DNA of 64,000 nucleotides, taken from contig JAHHDR010000042.1 in NCBI GenBank assembly GCA_019739215.1, forward strand, positions 1 through 64,000, in the 5' to 3' direction. This DNA is from Rhizobium sp. GTDB lineage: Bacteria > Pseudomonadota > Alphaproteobacteria > Rhizobiales > Rhizobiaceae. A model generated the notes under the pieces. The model searched no databases and was not told the origin of the DNA. It worked only from the letters and a program-made list of their open reading frames with translations. The position numbers and the translations under genes are program-made. Shown piece by piece: positions 9,497 through 19,943 of the stretch (its first letter is position 1; the number at the start of each line of letters is the position of its first letter).

Positions 9497-10654
9497 ATGC
9501 CTGAAACCACGGATATCCTCGTCATCGGCGGCGGCGTCATGGGGCTTTGGGCGGCGCTCGGGGCGGCGGAGGCAGGATTGTCCGTCGTGCTCGTCGAGGC
9601 CGGCAAGATCGGCGGCGGCGCCTCGGGCGGCCTGCTCGGCGCGCTGTTTCCCTGGATGCCGGACCGTTGGGACGCCAAGAAGCAATACCAGCTCGATGCC
9701 CTGGCCGCGCTCCCGGACGAGATAGCGCGGCTCGAGGATGCTACGGGCCTGTCGGCCGGCTTTCGCCGTGTTGGCCGCGTCGTGCCGCTGCCCGGCCCGC
9801 ATCTGCGCGACATCGCGCTGCGCCACCAGCGCGACGCGGAGGCCAACTGGCAGGCCGGCACCACGCGCTTTCACTGGCATGTCCGCGACGGTGCTCCGGA
9901 CGGGGTCGATCTCGATCCATCCACCTGCGCTGCCGGCCATGTCTTCGATACACTCGCCGCGCGCATCGAGCCGCGGGCGCTCGGGCGCCTGCTGCGCGCC
10001 GCCCTGGAGCGCCAGCCGACCGCGCGGATCATCGAGCATGCCGCGGTGACGTCGCTCGACCCCGTCCGGGGCAGGGCGGAGCTCTCGTCCGGGCATGCCC
10101 CGCTCGCCTTTTCCCACACCATCATCGCCGCCGGCGCCGCGAGCTTCCCCCTTCTTCAATCCCTGCTCCCGCCGCTGCCGAAGCCACTCGGCCAGGGCGT
10201 CAAGGGACAGGCGGCACTGCTTCGCGCCACGCTCGATCCGGCGGCCCCGGTGGTGTTCCTCGATGGCATCTACATCGTTGCCCACGAGAACGGACTGGCC
10301 GCGGTCGGCTCGACCAGCGAGAACAGCTATGCGGACGCGGACACGACCGATGACCGGCTCGACGCGGTGATCGAACGGGCGCGCGCGTTGATGCCGGCGT
10401 TGCGCGATGCAGATGTCGTCGAGCGCTGGGCCGGCATTCGCCCCAAGGCCATCGGCCGCGATCCCCTTGTCGGCTCGCTGCCCGGCCATCCCAGTGTTAT
10501 TGCTCTGACCGGCGGCTTCAAGATCACCTTCGGGGTCGCGCACCGGCTGGCGATCTCGGCCCTCGATGGTGTCCTCGGCCGAAGCCTCGCCCCGCTGCCG
10601 GAAAATTTCACGCTCGAAGGGCAGTTGCGGCGGGAATTCGGCCCGCGTGCCTGA
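9497..10654 (+). CDS. FAD-dependent oxidoreductase (DAO family)
   Basis: MPETTDILVIGGGVMGLWAALGAAEAG Rossmann motif; DAO-type C-terminus (ALTGGFKITFGVAHRLA). Confidence 0.9.
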   Translation: MPETTDILVIGGGVMGLWAALGAAEAGLSVVLVEAGKIGGGASGGLLGALFPWMPDRWDAKKQYQLDALAALPDEIARLEDATGLSAGFRRVGRVVPLPGPHLRDIALRHQRDAEANWQAGTTRFHWHVRDGAPDGVDLDPSTCAAGHVFDTLAARIEPRALGRLLRAALERQPTARIIEHAAVTSLDPVRGRAELSSGHAPLAFSHTIIAAGAASFPLLQSLLPPLPKPLGQGVKGQAALLRATLDPAAPVVFLDGIYIVAHENGLAAVGSTSENSYADADTTDDRLDAVIERARALMPALRDADVVERWAGIRPKAIGRDPLVGSLPGHPSVIALTGGFKITFGVAHRLAISALDGVLGRSLAPLPENFTLEGQLRREFGPRA

Positions 10655-10737
10655 CGATGCGGCATGCGCCGTGCCCTCGACAAATCCCGCACCCCATTCT
10701 AGCCTTGCCGCAACGCACCAAGACTGAGGGACCCAGC

Positions 10738-11655
10738 ATGCTCGACATCCGCACCTCCCGCGATCTCGTGGGTTACGGCCGCAACATCCCGGATCCGAAA
10801 TGGCCCGGCGGCGCCAGGGTGGCGGTGCAGTTCGTGCTGAACTACGAGGAGGGCGGCGAAAGCTGCATTCTCGATGGCGACCCGGCCTCCGAAAACCTGC
10901 TCTCCGAGATCGTCGGTGCGGCACCGTGGCCCGGCCAGCGCAATCTCAACATGGAGAGCATCTACGAATATGGCTCCCGCGCCGGCTTCTGGCGGCTGCA
11001 CCGCCTGTTCACCGGCCTCGACGTCCCCGTCACCGTTTATGGCGTGACGATGGCCATGGCGCGCAACCCGGACGCGGTGGCGGCAATGAACGAGGCCGGC
11101 TGGGAGATCGCCAGCCACGGCTACCGCTGGCACGAATACAAGGACTATCCCGAGGATCTCGAGCGCGCCCACATTCTCGAGGCGGTACGGCTGCACACCG
11201 AGGTCGCCGGCACCCGGCCGCTTGGCATGTACCAGGGCAAGCCGTCGACCAACACGCTGAAACTGGTGATGGAGGAGGGCGGCTTCCTCTATTCCTCCGA
11301 CAACTATTCCGACGACCTGCCCTTCTGGGTGCCTGGTGTCGATGGCAAGCCCTTCCTGATCATCCCCTATACGCTCGACACCAACGACATGCGCTTCGCC
11401 ACCCCGCAGGGCTTCAATTCCGGCGACCAGTTCTACACCTATCTCAGGGATGCCTTCGACACGCTCTACCAGGAGGGCCGGGAGGGTTCGCCCAAGATGA
11501 TGTCGGTCGGCCTGCACTGCCGTCTCGTCGGCCGGCCGGGGCGGGTGGCGGGCCTCAGGCGCTTCGTCGAACATGTGCTGAGGCATGACGATGTCTGGGT
11601 TCCGACGCGGCTCGATATCGCCCGCCACTGGCACGCGCACCACAGGCCGGCTTGA
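10738..11655 (+). CDS. puuE: Polysaccharide deacetylase family, PuuE-like (allantoinase-type)
   Basis: SRDLVGYGRNIPDPKWPGGARVAVQFVLNYEEGGE...EYGSRAGFWRLHRLF...ASHGYRWHEY. Confidence 0.88.
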   Translation: MLDIRTSRDLVGYGRNIPDPKWPGGARVAVQFVLNYEEGGESCILDGDPASENLLSEIVGAAPWPGQRNLNMESIYEYGSRAGFWRLHRLFTGLDVPVTVYGVTMAMARNPDAVAAMNEAGWEIASHGYRWHEYKDYPEDLERAHILEAVRLHTEVAGTRPLGMYQGKPSTNTLKLVMEEGGFLYSSDNYSDDLPFWVPGVDGKPFLIIPYTLDTNDMRFATPQGFNSGDQFYTYLRDAFDTLYQEGREGSPKMMSVGLHCRLVGRPGRVAGLRRFVEHVLRHDDVWVPTRLDIARHWHAHHRPA

Positions 11656-11908
11656 AAGCCGCGCTCGGTCGCACTGTTCCGCCCGTACAAGGATGTTCCG
11701 GGCGGGCGGTCCCGGTCCGCGGTGTCCAGGTTTATTTCTGGACGAATATTCCGTCGCAAAAGTCTTGTCGGACGATTGACCGAACAAGCAAATAATCTAT
11801 TGTTCGATATCGCGACATCTTCTGAACACGAAATAAAGATGTTCGTCTTGCGAAACAATGTCACAATAGAGCGGCGCACATGTGCCGGTCGGACCGGAGG
11901 CGGCGCGG

Positions 11909-12613
11909 ATGGCAAAAGTCATATTCGATGTTATAGACTTTGCATTCGAGCCGAGTATTGAGGAAAACTATGGCGAGGCTGCGATGGCGCTCATCGACGG
12001 TCGCAAGAAGACTGCGCTCTATGTCGATCCCGACACCGGTGGCCAGATCGCGCTGCTCGGCAAGAACTTCAGATATGAAGGCGGCGAGCTTGTGGGCGGC
12101 AAGGTCGACCAGGTGCAGTTCATCAGCATCGATGACGCGATCTGCGTCACGGCGGTCGATTTCAAGCTGAAGGCGGCCGCCATGAACGACGAACTTCTGG
12201 ACGTGTTCGGGGGGGTCGACTTCCTCTCCTTGCTGCTGGGCGGCAACGACACCATCGTCGGCCAGGGCAACGGCTTTGCCGATTTTCTCGTCGGTGAGGG
12301 GGGCGACGACATACTGAAGGGCAAAAGCGGCAATGACACCCTGGTCGGCAATGTCGGCAACGACATCATGTCCGGTGGGATTGGCAACGACAACTTCCAG
12401 TTCTTCGGTGACCTCGGCAAGGATGTGATCACCGACTTCAATGTCGGCGACGGCGTCAATTTCGACACGATCCTGGTCCGCAACACCGGGTTCAGCTTCG
12501 GCCAGACCACGGATGGCGACCTGAAGATCAAGTTTGACACCGGCGCCCAGGTGATCCTGCTGGGCGTCGACTTCGACGAGCGTAACGACGTGACCTTGGA
12601 CGTCATCCTCTGA
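11909..12613 (+). CDS. RTX calcium-binding protein (short N-terminal-domain type)
   Basis: LLGGNDTIVGQGNGFADFLVGEGGDDILKGKSGNDTLVGNVGNDIMSGGIGNDNFQFF. Confidence 0.9.
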   Translation: MAKVIFDVIDFAFEPSIEENYGEAAMALIDGRKKTALYVDPDTGGQIALLGKNFRYEGGELVGGKVDQVQFISIDDAICVTAVDFKLKAAAMNDELLDVFGGVDFLSLLLGGNDTIVGQGNGFADFLVGEGGDDILKGKSGNDTLVGNVGNDIMSGGIGNDNFQFFGDLGKDVITDFNVGDGVNFDTILVRNTGFSFGQTTDGDLKIKFDTGAQVILLGVDFDERNDVTLDVIL

Positions 12614-12734
12614 TCGCGAAAACCGCTCGGCGCGGATGTTCCCGGCGGAACACCCGCGCCGGCGCCATCGAATAGTGCCGGCTCCCCATGCGTTGTGCCC
12701 CCAACTGAAACAGTGAAACAAACGGGAACGACAC

Positions 12735-13450
12735 ATGGCGAAGATCAGGATCACGGAGGCGCTGGGCGACCTCAATTCACTGCGTTGGGACTATACGCCC
12801 GACGAGATGCACACCGTGATGGAAGAGAGCGGCGACCGGAAGGCGCTGTACCTTGACGAGGCCGGCGGCGGCACCGTCATGCTCAAGGGCACCGGCTTCG
12901 CCTATCTCGACGGTGATCTCCTCGAGGGCAGCGTGAGCAAGATCATCTTCCGCGACGCGGAAAGCAATGTCACCACGAAAGTATCCGGCGCCGACTTCAA
13001 GGCGGCCAAGCTCGACGACATGCTGACCGAAGGCGCGAACCTCTATGATTTCCTCAACACCATGTATCGCGGCAAGGATACTGTCATCGGCTCGGACAAT
13101 CGCGGACTATGCCTGGGGCGGCAAGGGCGACGACAGGATCGACGGCCGTGGCGGCAATGACAGCATCAATGGCGAGGGCGGCGACGACCGGATGACCGGC
13201 GGCGGCGGGGTCCGACTATTTCTTCTTCATGCAGGCCGGCAAGGGGCGGCACGGACGTCATCACCGATTTCGACGCCAAAGGCGGCGGCGACAAGCAGGA
13301 CTATATTGCCGGCAGTATCGACGAGGTCCTGTCGATCAAGCAGGTCGGGCGACGACCTTGTGTTGGATTACGGCGGCGGCAACACGCTGACCTTGCTCGA
13401 CGTCGACAAGGCCGATTTTCAACGGCGACGATTTCGCCTTCGTGGTCTGA
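12735..13450 (+). pseudogene. RTX calcium-binding protein, multiply frameshifted (left-arm copy)
   Basis: N-terminus MAKIRITEALGDLNSLRWDYTPDEMH...; GGKGDDRIDGRGGNDSINGEGGDDRMTGG recoverable only by switching frames. Confidence 0.85.
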
Positions 13451-13454
13451 TGCA

Positions 13455-13694
13455 TCACCGCCCGCCGCGGCCCCGGCGCCTTTCGGCCGGGGCAGGGCCG
13501 GTGGTCATGCCACCCTCCGAGCGCCCTTCATCAGTGGCAGCTGCTTTCTCCGCGAAGACCCTGGCTTGTTCGGCAAGCTCGGCGAGATTGTCCTCGGCGC
13601 TCTCCAGCGTCGTGCCGTCCTTGACGAGGCGCTGGCCCTGGCTTGCCAGGATCTGCCAGGCGAAGTCGGCCCAGTCGGCCGGCTGCTTGCGGCC
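13455..13694 (-). pseudogene. C-terminal fragment of an uncharacterised protein, truncated at the palindrome centre (left copy)
   Basis: GRKQPADWADFAWQILASQGQRLVKDGTTLESAEDNLAELAEQARVFAEKAAATDEG; the ORF upstream of the centre is only the antisense of the other arm. Confidence 0.65.
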
Positions 13695-13700
13695 CTGGTC

Positions 13701-13889
13701 GGCCGCAAGCAGCCGGCCGACTGGGCCGACTTCGCCTGGCAGATCCTGGCAAGCCAGGGCCAGCGCCTCGTCAAGGACGGCACGACGCTGGAGAGCGCCG
13801 AGGACAATCTCGCCGAGCTTGCCGAACAAGCCAGGGTCTTCGCGGAGAAAGCAGCTGCCACTGATGAAGGCGCTCGGAGGGTGGCATGA
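13701..13889 (+). pseudogene. Same truncated C-terminal fragment, right-arm copy (different C-terminus because of a 1-nt indel)
   Basis: GRKQPADWADFAWQILASQGQRLVKDGTTLESAEDNLAELAEQARVFAEKAAATDEGARRVA*. Confidence 0.65.
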
Positions 13890-13943
13890 CCACCGGCCCT
13901 GCCCCGGCCGAAAGGCGCCGGGGCCGCGGCGGGCGGTGATGCA

Positions 13944-14659
13944 TCAGACCACGAAGGCGAAATCGTCGCCGTTGAAAATCGGCCTTGTCGACGTCGAGCA
14001 AGGTCAGCGTGTTGCCGCCGCCGTAATCCAACACAAGGTCGTCGCCGACCTGCTTGATCGACAGGACCTCGTCGATACTGCCGGCAATATAGTCCTGCTT
14101 GTCGCCGCCGCCTTTGGCGTCGAAATCGGTGATGACGTCCGTGCCGCCCCTTGCCGGCCTGCATGAAGAAGAAATAGTCGGACCCCGCGCCGCCGGTCAT
14201 CCGGTCGTCGCCGCCCTCGCCATTGATGCTGTCATTGCCGCCACGGCCGTCGATCCTGTCGTCGCCCTTGCCGCCCCAGGCATAGTCCGCGATTGTCCGA
14301 GCCGATGACAGTTATCCTTGCCGCGATACATGGTGTTGAGGAAATCATAGAGGTTCGCGCCTTCGGTCAGCATGTCGTCGAGCTTGGCCGCCTTGAAGTC
14401 CGGCGCCGGATACTTTCGTGGTGACATTGCTTTCCGCGTCGCGGAAGATGATCTTGCTCACGCTGCCCTCGAGGAGATCACCGTCGAGATAGGCGAAGCC
14501 GGTGCCCTTGAGCATGACGGTGCCGCCGCCGGCCTCGTCAAGGTACAGCGCCTTCCGGTCGCCGCTCTCTTCCATCACGGTGTGCATCTCGTCGGGCGTA
14601 TAGTCCCAACGCAGTGAATTGAGGTCGCCCAGCGCCTCCGTGATCCTGATCTTCGCCAT
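13944..14659 (-). pseudogene. RTX calcium-binding protein, multiply frameshifted (right-arm copy of 12735..13450)
   Basis: Mirror of left copy with a partly different set of 1-nt indels. Confidence 0.85.
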
Positions 14660-14780
14660 GTGTCGTTCCCGTTTGTTTCACTGTTTCAGTTGGGGGCACA
14701 ACGCATGGGGAGCCGGCACTATTCGATGGCGCCGGCGCGGGTGTTCCGCCGGGAACATCCGCGCCGAGCGGTTTTCGCGA

Positions 14781-15486
14781 TCAGAGGATGACGTCCAAGG
14801 TCACGTCGTTACGCTCGTCGAAGTCGACGCCCAGCAGGATCACCTGGGCGCCGGTGTCAAACTTGATCTTCAGGTCGCCATCCGTGGTCTGGCCGAAGCT
14901 GAACCCGGTGTTGCGGACCAGGATCGTGTCGAAATTGACGCCGTCGCCGACATTGAAGTCGGTGATCACATCCTTGCCGAGGTCACCGAAGAACTGGAAG
15001 TTGTCGTTGCCAATCCCACCGGACATGATGTCGTTGCCGACATTGCCGACCAGGGTGTCATTGCCGCTTTTGCCCTTCAGTATGTCGTCGCCCCCCTCAC
15101 CGACGAGAAAATCGGCAAAGCCGTTGCCCTGGCCGACGATGGTGTCGTTGCCGCCCAGCAGCAAGGAGAGGAAGTCGACCCCCCCGAACACGTCCAGAAG
15201 TTCGTCGTTCATGGCGGCCGCCTTCAGCTTGAAATCGACCGCCGTGACGCAGATCGCGTCATCGATGCTGATGAACTGCACCTGGTCGACCTTGCCGCCC
15301 ACAAGCTCGCCGCCTTCATATCTGAAGTTCTTGCCGAGCAGCGCGATCTGGCCACCGGTGTCGGGATCGACATAGAGCGCAGTCTTCTTGCGGACCGTCG
15401 ATGAGCGCCATCGCAGCCTCGCCATAGTTTTCCTCAATACTCGGCTCGAATGCAAAGTCTATAACATCGAATATGACTTTTGCCAT
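14781..15486 (-). pseudogene. RTX calcium-binding protein, right-arm copy of 11909..12613 with 1-nt insertion near codon 32
   Basis: Left cgacggtcgcaag versus right (reverse complement) cgacggtccgcaag; downstream translation identical. Confidence 0.88.
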
Positions 15487-15739
15487 CCGCGCCGCCTCCG
15501 GTCCGACCGGCACATGTGCGCCGCTCTATTGTGACATTGTTTCGCAAGACGAACATCTTTATTTCGTGTTCAGAAGATGTCGCGATATCGAACAATAGAT
15601 TATTTGCTTGTTCGGTCAATCGTCCGACAAGACTTTTGCGACGGAATATTCGTCCAGAAATAAACCTGGACACCGCGGACCGGGACCGCCCGCCCGGAAC
15701 ATCCTTGTACGGGCGGAACAGTGCGACCGAGCGCGGCTT

Positions 15740-16657
15740 TCAAGCCGGCCTGTGGTGCGCGTGCCAGTGGCGGGCGATATCGAGCCGCGTCGGAACCCAG
15801 ACATCGTCATGCCTCAGCACATGTTCGACGAAGCGCCTGAGGCCCGCCACCCGCCCCGGCCGGCCGACGAGACGGCAGTGCAGGCCGACCGACATCATCT
15901 TGGGCGAACCCTCCCGGCCCTCCTGGTAGAGCGTGTCGAAGGCATCCCTGAGATAGGTGTAGAACTGGTCGCCGGAATTGAAGCCCTGCGGGGTGGCGAA
16001 GCGCATGTCGTTGGTGTCGAGCGTATAGGGGATGATCAGGAAGGGCTTGCCATCGACACCAGGCACCCAGAAGGGCAGGTCGTCGGAATAGTTGTCGGAG
16101 GAATAGAGGAAGCCGCCCTCCTCCATCACCAGTTTCAGCGTGTTGGTCGACGGCTTGCCCTGGTACATGCCAAGCGGCCGGGTGCCGGCGACCTCGGTGT
16201 GCAGCCGTACCGCCTCGAGAATGTGGGCGCGCTCGAGATCCTCGGGATAGTCCTTGTATTCGTGCCAGCGGTAGCCGTGGCTGGCGATCTCCCAGCCGGC
16301 CTCGTTCATTGCCGCCACCGCGTCCGGGTTGCGCGCCATGGCCATCGTCACGCCATAAACGGTGACGGGGACGTCGAGGCCGGTGAACAGGCGGTGCAGC
16401 CGCCAGAAGCCGGCGCGGGAGCCATATTCGTAGATGCTCTCCATGTTGAGATTGCGCTGGCCGGGCCACGGTGCCGCACCGACGATCTCGGAGAGCAGGT
16501 TTTCGGAGGCCGGGTCGCCATCGAGAATGCAGCTTTCGCCGCCCTCCTCGTAGTTCAGCACGAACTGCACCGCCACCCTGGCGCCGCCGGGCCATTTCGG
16601 ATCCGGGATGTTGCGGCCGTAACCCACGAGATCGCGGGAGGTGCGGATGTCGAGCAT
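15740..16657 (-). CDS. puuE: PuuE-like polysaccharide deacetylase (right-arm copy)
   Basis: Identical translation to 10738..11655. Confidence 0.88.
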   Translation of the reverse strand: MLDIRTSRDLVGYGRNIPDPKWPGGARVAVQFVLNYEEGGESCILDGDPASENLLSEIVGAAPWPGQRNLNMESIYEYGSRAGFWRLHRLFTGLDVPVTVYGVTMAMARNPDAVAAMNEAGWEIASHGYRWHEYKDYPEDLERAHILEAVRLHTEVAGTRPLGMYQGKPSTNTLKLVMEEGGFLYSSDNYSDDLPFWVPGVDGKPFLIIPYTLDTNDMRFATPQGFNSGDQFYTYLRDAFDTLYQEGREGSPKMMSVGLHCRLVGRPGRVAGLRRFVEHVLRHDDVWVPTRLDIARHWHAHHRPA

Positions 16658-16740
16658 GCTGGGTCCCTCAGTCTTGGTGCGTTGCGGCAAGGCTAGAATG
16701 GGGTGCGGGATTTGTCGAGGGCACGGCGCATGCCGCATCG

Positions 16741-17898
16741 TCAGGCACGCGGGCCGAATTCCCGCCGCAACTGCCCTTCGAGCGTGAAATTTTCCGGCAG
16801 CGGGGCGAGGCTTCGGCCGAGGACACCATCGAGGGCCGAGATCGCCAGCCGGTGCGCGACCCCGAAGGTGATCTTGAAGCCGCCGGTCAGAGCAATAACA
16901 CTGGGATGGCCGGGCAGCGAGCCGACAAGGGGATCGCGGCCGATGGCCTTGGGGCGAATGCCGGCCCAGCGCTCGACGACATCTGCATCGCGCAACGCCG
17001 GCATCAACGCGCGCGCCCGTTCGATCACCGCGTCGAGCCGGTCATCGGTCGTGTCCGCGTCCGCATAGCTGTTCTCGCTGGTCGAGCCGACCGCGGCCAG
17101 TCCGTTCTCGTGGGCAACGATGTAGATGCCATCGAGGAACACCACCGGGGCCGCCGGATCGAGCGTGGCGCGAAGCAGTGCCGCCTGTCCCTTGACGCCC
17201 TGGCCGAGTGGCTTCGGCAGCGGCGGGAGCAGGGATTGAAGAAGGGGGAAGCTCGCGGCGCCGGCGGCGATGATGGTGTGGGAAAAGGCGAGCGGGGCAT
17301 GCCCGGACGAGAGCTCCGCCCTGCCCCGGACGGGGTCGAGCGACGTCACCGCGGCATGCTCGATGATCCGCGCGGTCGGCTGGCGCTCCAGGGCGGCGCG
17401 CAGCAGGCGCCCGAGCGCCCGCGGCTCGATGCGCGCGGCGAGTGTATCGAAGACATGGCCGGCAGCGCAGGTGGATGGATCGAGATCGACCCCGTCCGGA
17501 GCACCGTCGCGGACATGCCAGTGAAAGCGCGTGGTGCCGGCCTGCCAGTTGGCCTCCGCGTCGCGCTGGTGGCGCAGCGCGATGTCGCGCAGATGCGGGC
17601 CGGGCAGCGGCACGACGCGGCCAACACGGCGAAAGCCGGCCGACAGGCCCGTAGCATCCTCGAGCCGCGCTATCTCGTCCGGGAGCGCGGCCAGGGCATC
17701 GAGCTGGTATTGCTTCTTGGCGTCCCAACGGTCCGGCATCCAGGGAAACAGCGCGCCGAGCAGGCCGCCCGAGGCGCCGCCGCCGATCTTGCCGGCCTCG
17801 ACGAGCACGACGGACAATCCTGCCTCCGCCGCCCCGAGCGCCGCCCAAAGCCCCATGACGCCGCCGCCGATGACGAGGATATCCGTGGTTTCAGGCAT
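16741..17898 (-). CDS. FAD-dependent oxidoreductase, DAO family (right-arm copy)
   Basis: Identical translation to 9497..10654. Confidence 0.9.
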   Translation of the reverse strand: MPETTDILVIGGGVMGLWAALGAAEAGLSVVLVEAGKIGGGASGGLLGALFPWMPDRWDAKKQYQLDALAALPDEIARLEDATGLSAGFRRVGRVVPLPGPHLRDIALRHQRDAEANWQAGTTRFHWHVRDGAPDGVDLDPSTCAAGHVFDTLAARIEPRALGRLLRAALERQPTARIIEHAAVTSLDPVRGRAELSSGHAPLAFSHTIIAAGAASFPLLQSLLPPLPKPLGQGVKGQAALLRATLDPAAPVVFLDGIYIVAHENGLAAVGSTSENSYADADTTDDRLDAVIERARALMPALRDADVVERWAGIRPKAIGRDPLVGSLPGHPSVIALTGGFKITFGVAHRLAISALDGVLGRSLAPLPENFTLEGQLRREFGPRA

Positions 17899-17951
17899 CC
17901 GACATCGCCCCGGATTGACCGGGTCCGCAAAGAGAACTATCGGCTGGGGCC

Positions 17952-18662
17952 ATGAGCGAGACACCGGAAACACGCGCGCTGGCGCTGGAATGGATCGACG
18001 GCGATATGCCCTATTCGCCGGACTTTGGCGACCATTTTTATTGCCGCGAGGATGGCCGCGCCGAATGTGGGCATGTGTTTCTCGCCGGAAACGGGCTGCC
18101 GCAGCGCTGGGCCGCCGACGGGCCGTTCGTGATCGGCGAACTGGGATTCGGGACGGGGCTGAACTTCTGCGAGACCTGGCGGGCGTGGAAGGACGCGGGC
18201 GGCGGCGGCACCTTGCGATTCGTCTCGTTCGAGCTTCACCCGATGGATCGGGACAGCGTCGACAGGGCGTTGCGCCGCTGGCCGGAGATCGATGCCGAGC
18301 GGCAGGCGCTGGTCGCGCGCTGGGGTGATCCGGTCAACGGGATGGTCGACCTCGATTTCGGCGATGTCCGGCTCACCGTCGTCTGCGGTGACGCGCTCGG
18401 CAATCTTGCCGGCAGTCCCCTCGCCTTCGACGCCTGGTACCTGGACGGGTTTGCCCCGTCGCGCAATCTGGCGATGTGGTCGGCGGAGATCCTCAAGGCG
18501 GTGTTCGACCATTCGGCGCCCGGCGGAACCTTCGCCACCTATGCGGCTGCCGGGTTCGTGCGGCGCAACCTGATCGCCGCCGGGTTTGCCGTGGAGCGCC
18601 GGCTGGGCTTCGCCGGCAAGCGCGAAATGCTGTGCGGGACGCGGAGCGGACCCGGCCTCTAG
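17952..18662 (+). CDS. mnmD: MnmD-like tRNA methyltransferase (right-arm copy)
   Basis: Identical translation to 8733..9443. Confidence 0.92.
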   Translation: MSETPETRALALEWIDGDMPYSPDFGDHFYCREDGRAECGHVFLAGNGLPQRWAADGPFVIGELGFGTGLNFCETWRAWKDAGGGGTLRFVSFELHPMDRDSVDRALRRWPEIDAERQALVARWGDPVNGMVDLDFGDVRLTVVCGDALGNLAGSPLAFDAWYLDGFAPSRNLAMWSAEILKAVFDHSAPGGTFATYAAAGFVRRNLIAAGFAVERRLGFAGKREMLCGTRSGPGL

Positions 18663-18691
18663 GCGCGCCGCATCACCCTGCTCTGTGTGCG

Positions 18692-19816
18692 CTAGGTGAT
18701 CGCAAAGAGGAAATCGTCCGTGTTGACGCCGTCCTGCCCCTTAAGGACGATCCTGTCTCCATCGTGAAGCTCGATGATGACGTCGGATCCCTTCTGAAAC
18801 ATGGCAAGATCGTCTGCCGAGGCCACTCCCTGGTAGTGCTCGAAATTGAGGCGATCGATCCCGGTGACGAAGTCGGTGATGATGTCGCGGCCCGAGCCGT
18901 TGACGAAGCTGAAGGTGTCGATGCCCTCCCCGCCCGAGAGCAGGTCGTTGCCACGGCCTCCGGATATCAGGTCCGCGCCGCCGAGGCCGGACAAGATGTT
19001 GTCGCCCTTGTTGCCGATGACCTGATTGTTCAGGTCGTTGCCGGTGAGCTTGATATCGGCCTTGCCGAGCGCCACGAGAATCTCGATCGACGCGCCGACT
19101 TCGAGCGCGTGGGAAAGCCTGGTCTGGATGAGATCCTGGCCCTCCCCACCAAGTTCGTGGACGACAATGTTGTGCTTGAGAATCCGAAAGACGTCGTTGC
19201 CGAGTCCGCCCTTCACCACGCCGTCGACGGTACCACCGCGATTGAGAAAAAAGTCGTTGGCATTTCCGAGGAACACATCGCCGCGCAGCAGGCCTGTGTT
19301 GGTCAGTTCGAGCCTGTCGCCGCTCTGGTTGAAGACAGCGTAGCTTTCGCCGATGATCTTGCCCGCATTGACCATCATGCCGCCATCTCCACCGATCCGA
19401 ACGCCGATCTGACCGCGGATCATGCCGCCTTCGCCGTTCACGAGATCCGTCTCGCCCATATAGTAGTCGATACCTTCGGTTATGCCCCTCAATTCGCCTT
19501 CGTTGCGGATGCGTGTGCCCAGCGCATTGACGATGACGGCCGCTTCCGCCTGGGCGAAACCGGAGGCGCCCACATTCAATCTTGCGTTGGCATCCTGAAG
19601 GAAGATCGCCGTGTGGTTTGACAGCGACGCCTGGACACGGCCCAGAACGTCGATCCGCGTCCCATCCGTGCTGCCCCCCATGTAGATTCCGTGACCGTAG
19701 CCCGCCACGCCCGCCAGATCGACATCAATCACGCCCTTCTTCGCGATGACGTAGTGACCGGTTTCCTCGATGACCAGTGTCTCCGTTTGCAACGTCTTCA
19801 CAACTGTCTTCGCCAT
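18692..19816 (-). CDS. RTX protein with NxGxIxG repeats (right-arm copy)
   Basis: Identical translation to 7579..8703. Confidence 0.92.
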   Translation of the reverse strand: MAKTVVKTLQTETLVIEETGHYVIAKKGVIDVDLAGVAGYGHGIYMGGSTDGTRIDVLGRVQASLSNHTAIFLQDANARLNVGASGFAQAEAAVIVNALGTRIRNEGELRGITEGIDYYMGETDLVNGEGGMIRGQIGVRIGGDGGMMVNAGKIIGESYAVFNQSGDRLELTNTGLLRGDVFLGNANDFFLNRGGTVDGVVKGGLGNDVFRILKHNIVVHELGGEGQDLIQTRLSHALEVGASIEILVALGKADIKLTGNDLNNQVIGNKGDNILSGLGGADLISGGRGNDLLSGGEGIDTFSFVNGSGRDIITDFVTGIDRLNFEHYQGVASADDLAMFQKGSDVIIELHDGDRIVLKGQDGVNTDDFLFAIT

Positions 19817-19943
19817 GGACGGCCTCCGCTCGATGCAGGCAATATTTCTGCACTATATACGGATTATCGCAAATCTTTATTCGGCAATTGCACCATTAGG
19901 CCGTATTTTTTACGTCAAAGATCGAGCGGGCCACCAACCCGGC

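Noticed and set aside
13690-13705. Hairpin telomere of a linear replicon (reading through a closed hairpin end gives a palindrome, as at Agrobacterium linear chromosome ends)
   Set aside because: The centre lies inside a truncated ORF, has a 6-nt unpaired spacer, no recognisable telomere-resolvase site, and is surrounded by error-like indels. A fold-back artefact is simpler, though raw reads should exclude it.
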